Assembly (NCBI GenBank): GCA_002314195.1
Contig: DCCQ01000007.1
Coordinates: 1 to 5,502, forward strand
DNA: 5,502 bases
Direction: 5' to 3'
Origin: Bacteroidales bacterium UBA1077
GTDB lineage: Bacteria; Bacteroidota; Bacteroidia; Bacteroidales; UBA932
Shown: positions 1-5,502 of the stretch, one piece after another
How positions within the stretch are numbered: position 1 is the stretch's first letter
Layout of the letters: each line of letters opens with the position of its first letter
Translations under genes and position numbers: made by a program
The notes under the pieces: generated by a model
Seen by the model: only the letters and a program-made list of their open reading frames with translations
The model's database searches: none
Told to the model about the DNA's origin: nothing

Positions 1-15
1 CACTATTAACTTGAA
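1..15 (+). other. Left-edge leader: end of an upstream gene, or frame-shifted start of the SusD signal peptide
   Basis: The frame of the SusD gene is closed here by a TAA at 7-9, so the gene cannot extend leftwards in its own frame. Two readings fit. In the first, CAC TAT TAA is the end of an upstream gene (SusC would be expected), giving a C-terminus of His-Tyr. In the second, the neighbouring frame beginning at base 2 reads T-I-N-L and then leaves the SusD frame at the AA of 14-15; one extra A there would give T-I-N-L-K-L-A-I-S-L-L, a normal signal-peptide start. Fifteen bases are too few to decide. No Shine-Dalgarno-like sequence is present. Confidence 0.4.
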
Positions 16-1989
16 TTGGCGATATCACTGTTGGCGGCGGCTTCGTTGTACGGAGTCAATGGTTGCAACAACTTCCTTGATGTTGTCCCGGATGAAGGGT
101 TGGCATCTATAGAGACAGCTTTCAACCTTCGATCTTCGGCTATAAGGTATCTAGCCACATGCTATTCCTACATGACAAAGGATGGGCAGGCTGGTCAAGA
201 TAGCGGCATGCTTACCGGCGATGATTTGTGGGATCTGGACAGCCGAGTCCTGACATATTACTACGACAAAAATTCTGCGTCCTTTCCAATCGCTAAAGGC
301 CTTCAGAGTGCCGCAATCTGTTACAATAGTGATTGGAAGCGCATGTACGAAGGAATCCGTTGCTGCGACATTCTGGTGGAGAACATTGACGGAGTTCCGG
401 ACATGACAGAGGACGAGAAGGCCCAGTGGAAAGCCGAGGCGTCATTCCTCAAGGCTTACTATCATTTCAATCTGATCCGTAAATGGGGGCCTGTCCCAAT
501 CATTCGTGAGAGCCTCCCTATCGATTCTTCCGTTGAGGAAGTACGCGTTTATCGAGACAACATAGATGATTGCTTCGATTTCGTCCTCGATCTACTTGAC
601 GAAGCCATGCCTTACCTTCCAATTGTAAACCCATCGACAGACGAACTCGGACGTGTTACCAAGCCAATGTGCGCTGCCCTTAAGGCTAAAGTTGCAGTAT
701 ATGCAGCTAGCCCTCTGTTCAATGGAAATGAGGAGGAGGCCTCTTTGATTGATGGCCGTGGCGTACGGCTTTTCCCAGCCAAGACCGATGCCGAGAAGCT
801 CCAGCGTTGGGAAGATGCTCTTGAAGCATGCGAGGAGGCTATTGATGTCTGCGAAGAAGCCAATATTAAGCTTTACGACAGAAGTAATGTTGCACGAGAG
901 TACAGGATGTGCGATACTCTAGTCACTGATCTGACTATTCGTAATGCTTTCTGTGAAAGGTGGAACAGTGAGATCATCTGGGGCAACACACAGTCATCCA
1001 CAGAATCTGGTGGTTGGAGGACATCTTTCCAGCAATGGTGTGTGCCTATTCTTCAGAAAGATTCTGACGGAAAGCCCTATAAGGCCAATAGCGGTGGCGG
1101 ATCCAACATAATAGGTGTACCTCTTAAAATCGCGGAAGAATTTTATACAAAGAATGGACTTCCTATCAACTATGATAAAGAATTTGCAACTGTAGATCAA
1201 TTTAAACTCAGAACCGGCGACGTCACTCACAAATACTACATAAAACAAGGTTATGAGACTATTCAGTTGAACTTCGACCGCGAGCCAAGATTCTATGCCG
1301 ACCTTGGATTTGATGGAGGTAAATGGCTTGGTGCTCTTGGCAGTTATAACGATCTTAAACCTGATGACATTCACACACTTGAAGCAAGAGGCGGTAACAC
1401 CAATGGTAAGACCAACAACAAGGAAGCCGGGCCTGTCACAGGCTACTTCCCTAAAAAACTTGCTCCATACAGAGTCATCTGGTCAGGTAATTCAACAGGC
1501 GCGACACTATCATCATATTGGTTCCCGTGGCCAATGATCCGCTTATCAGACCTTTACCTTCTCTATGCAGAGGCCATAAATGAGGTTGAGGGTCCTAATG
1601 GAGCGTACAGCGAAGAACTCTTCAATGCCATTGATATTGTACGTGAACGCGCTGGCATCCCTGGTGTCAAAGAATCTTGGGACAACTACAGCAATCGTCC
1701 AGACCTCTACAAATCGCAAGTTGGAATGCGCGAGATTATTCATCGTGAGCGTCTGATAGAACTTGCCTTTGAAAGCCAACGATTCTGGGACCTCAGACGC
1801 TGGAAGGAGGCTTCTTCGGAATATCAGAAAGGAATCTATGGATTTAAGGTCTCTGCACCTGCGGCTAAAGACTATTACCAAAAAAACTTTATAGCTGACC
1901 AGAATTTTGGCCTGAAAGATTATTTCTGGCCAATCTACACGTACTACATTGAACGAAACCCAAATCTTGTACAGAACTTGGGCTGGTAA
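16..1989 (+). CDS. SusD/RagB-family nutrient-binding outer membrane lipoprotein (start uncertain)
   Basis: This is a SusD-like surface lipoprotein. In known systems it caps a SusC TonB-dependent transporter and captures glycan for import. Seen in the 657 codons: a hydrophobic segment at residues 3-14, then G-V-N-G-C with the lipidation Cys at 17, followed by the SusD-typical N-N-F-L-D-V-V-P. TPR-like helices include 134-163 (A-S-F-L-K-A-Y-Y-H-F, ending in W-G-P-V-P). The family's EPRFYADLGFDGG-type block lies at 423-435. The C-terminal signature follows: L-S-D-L-Y-L-L-Y-A-E-A at 510-520, V-R-E-R-A-G-I at 542-548, R-E-R-L-I-E-L-A-F-E at 577-586, R-F-W-D-L-R-R-W at 589-596, and N-P-N-L-V-Q-N at 648-654. 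It is somewhat longer than a typical SusD of roughly 500-600 residues. The only start in frame near the signal peptide is TTG at 16. It leaves no Lys or Arg before the hydrophobic core, which is unusual and suggests a lost or shifted start. The family call is very secure; the start is not, and the ligand is unknown. Confidence 0.95.
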   Translation: MAISLLAAASLYGVNGCNNFLDVVPDEGLASIETAFNLRSSAIRYLATCYSYMTKDGQAGQDSGMLTGDDLWDLDSRVLTYYYDKNSASFPIAKGLQSAAICYNSDWKRMYEGIRCCDILVENIDGVPDMTEDEKAQWKAEASFLKAYYHFNLIRKWGPVPIIRESLPIDSSVEEVRVYRDNIDDCFDFVLDLLDEAMPYLPIVNPSTDELGRVTKPMCAALKAKVAVYAASPLFNGNEEEASLIDGRGVRLFPAKTDAEKLQRWEDALEACEEAIDVCEEANIKLYDRSNVAREYRMCDTLVTDLTIRNAFCERWNSEIIWGNTQSSTESGGWRTSFQQWCVPILQKDSDGKPYKANSGGGSNIIGVPLKIAEEFYTKNGLPINYDKEFATVDQFKLRTGDVTHKYYIKQGYETIQLNFDREPRFYADLGFDGGKWLGALGSYNDLKPDDIHTLEARGGNTNGKTNNKEAGPVTGYFPKKLAPYRVIWSGNSTGATLSSYWFPWPMIRLSDLYLLYAEAINEVEGPNGAYSEELFNAIDIVRERAGIPGVKESWDNYSNRPDLYKSQVGMREIIHRERLIELAFESQRFWDLRRWKEASSEYQKGIYGFKVSAPAAKDYYQKNFIADQNFGLKDYFWPIYTYYIERNPNLVQNLGW

Positions 1990-2010
1990 CATTTAAAATG
2001 GCATAAAATA
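1990..2010 (+). promoter_or_regulatory. Short A/T-rich translation leader between genes 1 and 2
   Basis: This 21-nt spacer has no Shine-Dalgarno-like purine run and ends in an A/T-rich stretch directly before the ATG. That is the usual Bacteroidota initiation context. No hairpin or T-run is present, so nothing suggests that transcription ends between the two genes. Confidence 0.4.
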
Positions 2011-3312
2011 ATGAATAAGATAACATTAATTTCTTTGTTCTGCTCAACAATGCTCTGTGTCGCTTGCAATGATGGAGCTAACGAGTTTGGTAGAATTGAC
2101 CAGAAAGACGAAAACATTCCCATTCCGAGTCCGGTCACGGTTGAGAGCGTCAGAAGCATCAGCGGCGGCGCTGTCATCAAAGTGAATATTCCCGATGACG
2201 ACAACATCAAAGGTGTGATAGCCAAATACACACGTAACGGAGAACAGGTCAACACCAAGATATCCCGCTATGTTGACAGTCTTACCGTAGTTGGATTTGT
2301 GGACACTAAGCCAACTACGGTAGAAATTGCCTCCATCAATGTAAACGAAGAGGAATCATCTCCTGTCAAGGTAGAGATCACCCCTCTTGAACCGGCGATA
2401 TCACTTGCCACAGCTACCCTTTACCAGACATTTGGAGGTGTAAAGGTTCGCATTGATGGCAATATCCCTAAGGAGAACCTTACCATTGTTCTTCTGCGAG
2501 ACACTGACCTCAGTGATTTCGAAAAGCCTATGAGTCAAATGAAATGGGAACAGGTGACCACTATGTTCACCGCGGCTGAGCAAATCACTCTATCGAGGCG
2601 TAACATAGATCCTGTCGAGGCTATCTTCGGGGCTTACATCCGTGATAGATGGGGGAATGTGTCCGATACAGTTAAAAAGATTATTACCCCTCTTGAAGAG
2701 GTTAAACTGGACAAGGCAAAATTCAGAGATGCAAAAATCAAAGATGACAATTGCTTGGCAAGTAAAGCCACATATAGCGTTGACAAACTTTGGGATGACC
2801 TTAATGATCCTCAAGAAAAAGGAACTAATATATTTGATAGCCAAACCGTAACAATGCCTGCATGGCTAACTATAGATCTCGGTGTTCTCACCAAATTGAG
2901 CCACATAAAAACACTTCCTCGCGGAAGAGATTATGTGCCATACAGCGGATCTCATGTTCGTAGATTTGAATTCTGGGGAAGTGAGAATCCGACAGGAGAA
3001 ACGGTCTCCGACAACGAGCATGGATTTGACAACACGTGGTTCCTTCTTGGGCGTTTCGAGCAAGCAAAACCATCTGGCTATGAATCTGACGGTACAGTGG
3101 GTGTCATTACGCAGGATGACAGGGCATATTGGGCCAATGGCAATGATTTTGAGTTCAACAACGAAGAGTATCCACATGCATTCGACCAACTCAGGTACTT
3201 GCGCGTTGTCTTTATGGATACTTTCAGCACTTATGGTTACCCGGGCGCGACTTCCACAATACAAATGGGAGAACTCACGCCATACGGACAAGTGATAAAG
3301 GAATATAGGTAA
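2011..3312 (+). CDS. Surface lipoprotein with DUF4959, DUF5126 and DUF5000 domains; probable glycan-binding protein
   Basis: This protein resembles the PUL-encoded surface proteins annotated DUF4959-DUF5126-DUF5000, which are thought to be accessory glycan binders beside SusC/SusD; its function is inferred. The 433 residues start with M-N-K and a hydrophobic core, with a lipobox ending at Cys19 (C-V-A-C) and acidic residues soon after. Residues about 26-127 match DUF4959 (P-I-P-S-P-V-T-V near 37-44, I-K-G-V-I-A-K-Y at 66-73). Residues about 128-229 match DUF5126 (R-D-R-W-G-N-V-S-D-T at 211-220). Both of these beta-sandwich-like units end in I-T-P-L-E, about 102 residues apart. Residues about 230-427 match DUF5000, a discoidin-like domain, with P-A-W-L-T-I-D-L-G at 283-291, Y-L-R-V-V-F at 397-402 and M-G-E-L-T-P-Y-G at 419-426. 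The ATG at 2011 is chosen because it gives a complete signal peptide. The gene follows SusD by 21 nt and precedes the next gene by 5 nt, so it is very probably co-transcribed. A perfect inverted repeat lies inside the DUF4959 part. Confidence 0.9.
   Translation: MNKITLISLFCSTMLCVACNDGANEFGRIDQKDENIPIPSPVTVESVRSISGGAVIKVNIPDDDNIKGVIAKYTRNGEQVNTKISRYVDSLTVVGFVDTKPTTVEIASINVNEEESSPVKVEITPLEPAISLATATLYQTFGGVKVRIDGNIPKENLTIVLLRDTDLSDFEKPMSQMKWEQVTTMFTAAEQITLSRRNIDPVEAIFGAYIRDRWGNVSDTVKKIITPLEEVKLDKAKFRDAKIKDDNCLASKATYSVDKLWDDLNDPQEKGTNIFDSQTVTMPAWLTIDLGVLTKLSHIKTLPRGRDYVPYSGSHVRRFEFWGSENPTGETVSDNEHGFDNTWFLLGRFEQAKPSGYESDGTVGVITQDDRAYWANGNDFEFNNEEYPHAFDQLRYLRVVFMDTFSTYGYPGATSTIQMGELTPYGQVIKEYR
2283..2322. 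repeat. Perfect 12-bp inverted repeat with 16-nt loop inside gene 2
   Basis: TACCGTAGTTGG at 2283-2294 is the exact reverse complement of CCAACTACGGTA at 2311-2322, separated by 16 nt. The mRNA could form a strong hairpin here, extendable by one G-U pair (2282 with 2323). The arms encode parts of two adjacent beta-strands (L-T-V-V-G and P-T-T-V-E). No T-run follows, so it does not look like an intrinsic terminator. It may have no function. Confidence 0.85.
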
Positions 3313-3317
3313 CAATT

Positions 3318-4511
3318 ATGATGGATATAATGAAAAGATTAAAAGCGATTATATCTTCGGCGATTATATCTGCTTTAGCTATTGTATCGGCCGCATCCGT
3401 TTCCTGTACCTCACAGGATGACATCTACAAGGAGTTCATCAAGGATGGTGGTTACATCTATCCAGCCAAAGCCTTGGATGTCAAGTCCGAGACTGGGTTT
3501 AACAAGGTAACCTTGTCGTGGCCTGTTCCAAAGGATCCTTCGGTCAGAAGCGCCAGAGTCTATTGGGATAGCAAGACAGATTCCGTTGACTTGAACTACT
3601 CTGACTTCACTGACACTGTTTCTGTGAAGATAGAGAATCTCGACGACAGAAGCTACACCTTTGCGATCGTGAACTTCGACAAGCTTGGCAACAGGTCTAT
3701 GGAGTCAGAGCTGACAGCGGCACCTTACGGAATGAACTGGCTCTCAACTCATGAGGAAAGGCAGTTCAAGCACGCATGGGTTGACGGGACCACCGCGACT
3801 GTCCAGCTTACCGAGTCAACCACCGAGATGGTCGCCACCAAGTTCCGATATAAGAATGTTGACGGAGAGTGGGTCGAATTCGGTCCGAGGATGACTCCGA
3901 GGGAGGTCAACTTCAAACTTCCTAACGCCATGAGGGGGAAATATTTCGAGTTCAGTTCAGGATTTCTTCCAAGCGACGGTAGGGACACGGCCTGGATGGC
4001 CTGGTCCAAATCCTCATATCCGATTGTTTATCCGCTTGATACAAAGGGCTGGACTGTTACCGCAACCACTGGCGGAACGATGGACGACAACACTCCGGAC
4101 AAGATTTTTGATGGAATCTCTGATGCCAATCATCGTTGGCACAGTACCGCAGGCAATAATTTCCCTAAGATATTGTCCATCGACACCAATTGCGAAGCTG
4201 GGAAGGAACCTACCTACAAGACGTTCTCTTTGGCTCGTAACCCTTCAATGGGTCTGAGATATATTCAATGGTTCCAGATTTTCACAGGGAACACTCCTTT
4301 CAATCCTGATGAAAAGAATTTTGCCTCAGTTTTTGGAACACCTATTTGTAGTTCACAGTTATACTGGGGAGACAACCCTGGCAGCAGAAACTGCACAATG
4401 GAATCAGGACGTTACATAGCGATTGTGTTCACCAACTCCAGAAACAAGCAAGGCTACCTTGATCTTTGGGAACTTACCGTCTGGGGCTACATCGAGGCTG
4501 ACGCCAACTAA
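3318..4511 (+). CDS. DUF4998 lipoprotein with C-terminal F5/8 type C (discoidin)-like domain
   Basis: This is a probable surface glycan-binding lipoprotein; the binding role is inferred from domain type and neighbours. Three starts are possible: ATG at 3318, 3321 or 3330. The third gives the most typical signal peptide, M-K-R-L-K followed by a long hydrophobic core, so translation may really begin there. The probable lipidation Cys is residue 30 (A-S-V-S-C) counted from the first ATG, followed by T-S-Q-D-D, an acidic patch like those that send lipoproteins to the cell surface in this phylum. Residues about 35-235 match DUF4998, with V-T-L-S-W-P-V-P at 64-71, A-R-V-Y-W at 79-83, Y-T-F-A-I at 113-117 and F-D-K-L-G-N-R-S at 120-127. 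Residues about 245-391 look discoidin-like, with K-I-F-D-G at 262-266, R-W-H-S at 273-276, R-Y-I-A-I-V at 365-370 and L-W-E-L-T-V-W-G at 383-390. The middle of this last domain is divergent. Base composition changes sharply between the two domains. The gene lies 5 nt after the preceding gene. Confidence 0.88.
   Translation: MMDIMKRLKAIISSAIISALAIVSAASVSCTSQDDIYKEFIKDGGYIYPAKALDVKSETGFNKVTLSWPVPKDPSVRSARVYWDSKTDSVDLNYSDFTDTVSVKIENLDDRSYTFAIVNFDKLGNRSMESELTAAPYGMNWLSTHEERQFKHAWVDGTTATVQLTESTTEMVATKFRYKNVDGEWVEFGPRMTPREVNFKLPNAMRGKYFEFSSGFLPSDGRDTAWMAWSKSSYPIVYPLDTKGWTVTATTGGTMDDNTPDKIFDGISDANHRWHSTAGNNFPKILSIDTNCEAGKEPTYKTFSLARNPSMGLRYIQWFQIFTGNTPFNPDEKNFASVFGTPICSSQLYWGDNPGSRNCTMESGRYIAIVFTNSRNKQGYLDLWELTVWGYIEADAN
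3345..3374 (+). repeat. 15-nt tandem duplication within a signal-peptide core
   Basis: Two adjacent 15-nt units begin with the same 12 bases, GCGATTATATCT, at 3345-3356 and 3360-3371. They encode A-I-I-S-S and A-I-I-S-A in the hydrophobic core of the DUF4998 lipoprotein signal peptide. The period is a whole number of codons, so gain or loss of a unit would keep the frame and change the core length by five residues. Confidence 0.8.
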
Positions 4512-4531
4512 TAATTAAACTATCCGAAAAA
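4512..4531 (+). promoter_or_regulatory. Short A-rich translation leader between genes 3 and 4
   Basis: This 20-nt spacer ends in a run of A residues directly before the ATG at 4532. It has no Shine-Dalgarno sequence, hairpin or T-run. The context fits Bacteroidota initiation and read-through transcription from gene 3. Confidence 0.4.
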
Positions 4532-5502
4532 ATGAACATCAAAAAAATGTCAATATTCTTTCTGGCGGCGCTGGTCTCCGCGACAACATTCCTTTCTTGT
4601 AATGTTAAGGAGGACAACGGCGGCAACTCCGGCAAGGAGCCAGAGCAGCCTACAGTCACGGAGATCAAGTTCAAGGCTGAACTGCCTGACGCCCCCGCCG
4701 GATTCAAGACAACCTGGAGCGAAGGTGACGAGATTATCGTCTACAGCGTGAAGGGCAACTTCACCTCTAAGGAGACAATGAAGGCCACGGACGTGACCTC
4801 GGACGGCAAGACCGCCACTTTCGTCTCCTCCGGAAAGCTTCTGAAGGAAGCTGAATATTTCTACGGAATGCTCAAAGACTGTGGAGTCAAGGGCTTCAAA
4901 CTCAAGCAATACTGGTCAACGGACAACATGGACAGGTGCCGCGATGCGGTGCCGTCCGTGACTGTGGCGGCCTGTGACAAGAACGATATGACCCTGAAGT
5001 TCCAGAATATGTTCTCCCTTCTCTCTGTGACAGTCACCAATCCTGACACCAAGTACGTCAAAGTTTCAGGCAACAACGGAGAGGTCATCAACAAGAATGC
5101 TTTCATCGCATTCGCTGACTATGAACTTTCTGACAACCCATCTCCTGACTACGAGAGCACCGTCTCCATCAGGAAGTATGTCAACGGAGCCGGCACCTAC
5201 TATATCGGTCTCCGTCCTGATCTTCTCCTGAACAGCGGCTACACAATCGTGGCCTGCGACGCTTCGGACAATGTCATAGGCAGGATCGCTTCCTATGAGA
5301 CACTTGAGACTGAGTCTGGCAAGGTTTACAACGCCGGAGAGATCGAGGCTCCTCGTGAGTTGTCTCCTGTCTTTGACGAGTCCAAGATCGCACTTTCTCT
5401 CGCCGCCATCAGCGATGTGCACATCGAGGGATCAAGCGATGCCTACGCGGGCAAGTTCACTTCAGCCCTCAACCAGCTTAAGGCCAAGGCCGCCGAGAGC
5501 GA
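4532..5502 (+). CDS. Lipoprotein with fimbrillin-like N-terminal region and start of a calcineurin-like metallophosphoesterase domain (3' end beyond window)
   Basis: The reading frame is open from the ATG at 4532 to the right edge: 323 codons plus two bases, with no stop. A signal peptide (M-N-I-K-K, then a hydrophobic core) leads to a probable lipidation Cys at 23, followed by a Gly/Asn/Pro/Glu-rich linker to about 40. Residues about 41-273 resemble fimbrillin (Mfa/FimA-like) beta-sandwich regions: T-T-W-S-E-G-D-E-I at 60-68, L-K-F-Q-N-M-F-S-L-L-S-V-T-V at 155-168, T-Y-Y-I-G-L-R-P at 222-229, and S-G-K-V-Y-N-A-G-E-I at 262-271. From about 286 the sequence A-A-I-S-D-V-H-I, with D295 and H297, followed by K-F-T-S-A-L-N-Q-L-K, matches the first metal-binding motif (D-x-H) and first helix of calcineurin-like phosphoesterases. 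The later motifs (GDxxD/N, GNHE, GHxH) would lie outside the window, so the enzyme call rests on about 30 residues. It is probably the enzyme of this operon, acting on a phosphate mono- or diester. Base composition is GC-richer than in genes 1 and 2, and Lys is mostly AAG. Confidence 0.85.
   Translation, partial: MNIKKMSIFFLAALVSATTFLSCNVKEDNGGNSGKEPEQPTVTEIKFKAELPDAPAGFKTTWSEGDEIIVYSVKGNFTSKETMKATDVTSDGKTATFVSSGKLLKEAEYFYGMLKDCGVKGFKLKQYWSTDNMDRCRDAVPSVTVAACDKNDMTLKFQNMFSLLSVTVTNPDTKYVKVSGNNGEVINKNAFIAFADYELSDNPSPDYESTVSIRKYVNGAGTYYIGLRPDLLLNSGYTIVACDASDNVIGRIASYETLETESGKVYNAGEIEAPRELSPVFDESKIALSLAAISDVHIEGSSDAYAGKFTSALNQLKAKAAES

Noticed and set aside
1295..1537. Plus-strand open frames out of phase inside genes 1, 2 and 3 (1295-1537, 2642-2851, 2933-3295, 4024-4257)
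   Set aside because: They are nested in real genes, lack initiation context and recognisable domains, and have compositions typical of frame-shifted translations.
1998..2006. Possible leader mini-gene ATG GCA TAA between genes 1 and 2
   Set aside because: A two-codon frame in an A/T-rich spacer is expected by chance, and nothing suggests attenuation or translational coupling.
2295..2340. Intrinsic terminator at the gene 2 inverted repeat
   Set aside because: The stem is strong, but the sequence after it is GAAATTGCC rather than a T-run, and it lies inside an intact gene.
18..2405. 12-base direct repeat GGCGATATCACT at 18-29 and 2394-2405
   Set aside because: Both copies are coding and encode similar hydrophobic residues (A-I-S-L and A-I-S-L in different domains). 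There are no flanking features of a mobile element or recombination site, so coincidence is the simplest reading.
612..3315. Several minus-strand open frames of 60-149 codons opposite genes 1 and 2 (for example 1546-1992 and 2866-3315)
   Set aside because: They lie entirely or almost entirely opposite well-supported SusD-family and DUF-domain genes, show no recognisable motif, and look like products of reading frames shadowing the coding strand.
4474..5422. Overlapping minus-strand open frames opposite gene 4 (4474-4707, 4550-4909, 4861-5106, 5066-5422)
   Set aside because: The plus strand here carries one continuous frame with a signal peptide, fimbrillin-type motifs and a phosphoesterase motif. 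The GC-rich third codon positions of that frame explain the lack of stops on the other strand.

Overview
The window looks like part of a polysaccharide utilization locus (PUL) from a member of the Bacteroidota, most likely a gut- or rumen-type Bacteroidales. The evidence is a SusD/RagB-family lipoprotein followed by two surface-lipoprotein types typical of these loci (DUF4959/DUF5126/DUF5000 and DUF4998 plus a discoidin-like domain). The junctions are short and A/T-rich, with no Shine-Dalgarno sequences, as is usual in this phylum. The species cannot be read from the sequence.

Layout, all on the + strand: (1) 16-1989, a SusD-like glycan-binding lipoprotein whose signal-peptide start looks damaged or truncated; (2) 2011-3312, a three-domain surface lipoprotein, DUF4959-DUF5126-DUF5000; (3) 3318-4511, a DUF4998 lipoprotein with a C-terminal F5/8 type C (discoidin)-like domain; (4) 4532 to the right edge, the first 323 codons of a lipoprotein with a fimbrillin-like N-terminal region that runs into what looks like the start of a calcineurin-like metallophosphoesterase domain. 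Gaps are 21, 5 and 20 nt, no terminator-like hairpin lies between genes, and the four genes probably form one operon. A SusC-type TonB-dependent transporter would be expected just left of the window, and the sequence CAC TAT TAA at 1-9 could be its last codons.

Inferred joint role: all four proteins carry lipoprotein signal peptides. SusD would work with the unseen SusC to import a glycan. The products of genes 2 and 3 would be accessory surface glycan-binding proteins. The product of gene 4 would be an enzyme acting on a phosphate ester, which suggests a phosphorylated glycan or glycoconjugate. No glycoside hydrolase is visible, so the substrate cannot be named.

Points worth a second look are the broken SusD start, the fimbrillin-phosphoesterase fusion, a perfect 12-bp inverted repeat inside gene 2, a 15-nt tandem duplication inside the signal peptide of gene 3, and strong swings in base composition within genes. 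I found no RNA genes, CRISPR arrays, insertion sequences or other mobile elements.
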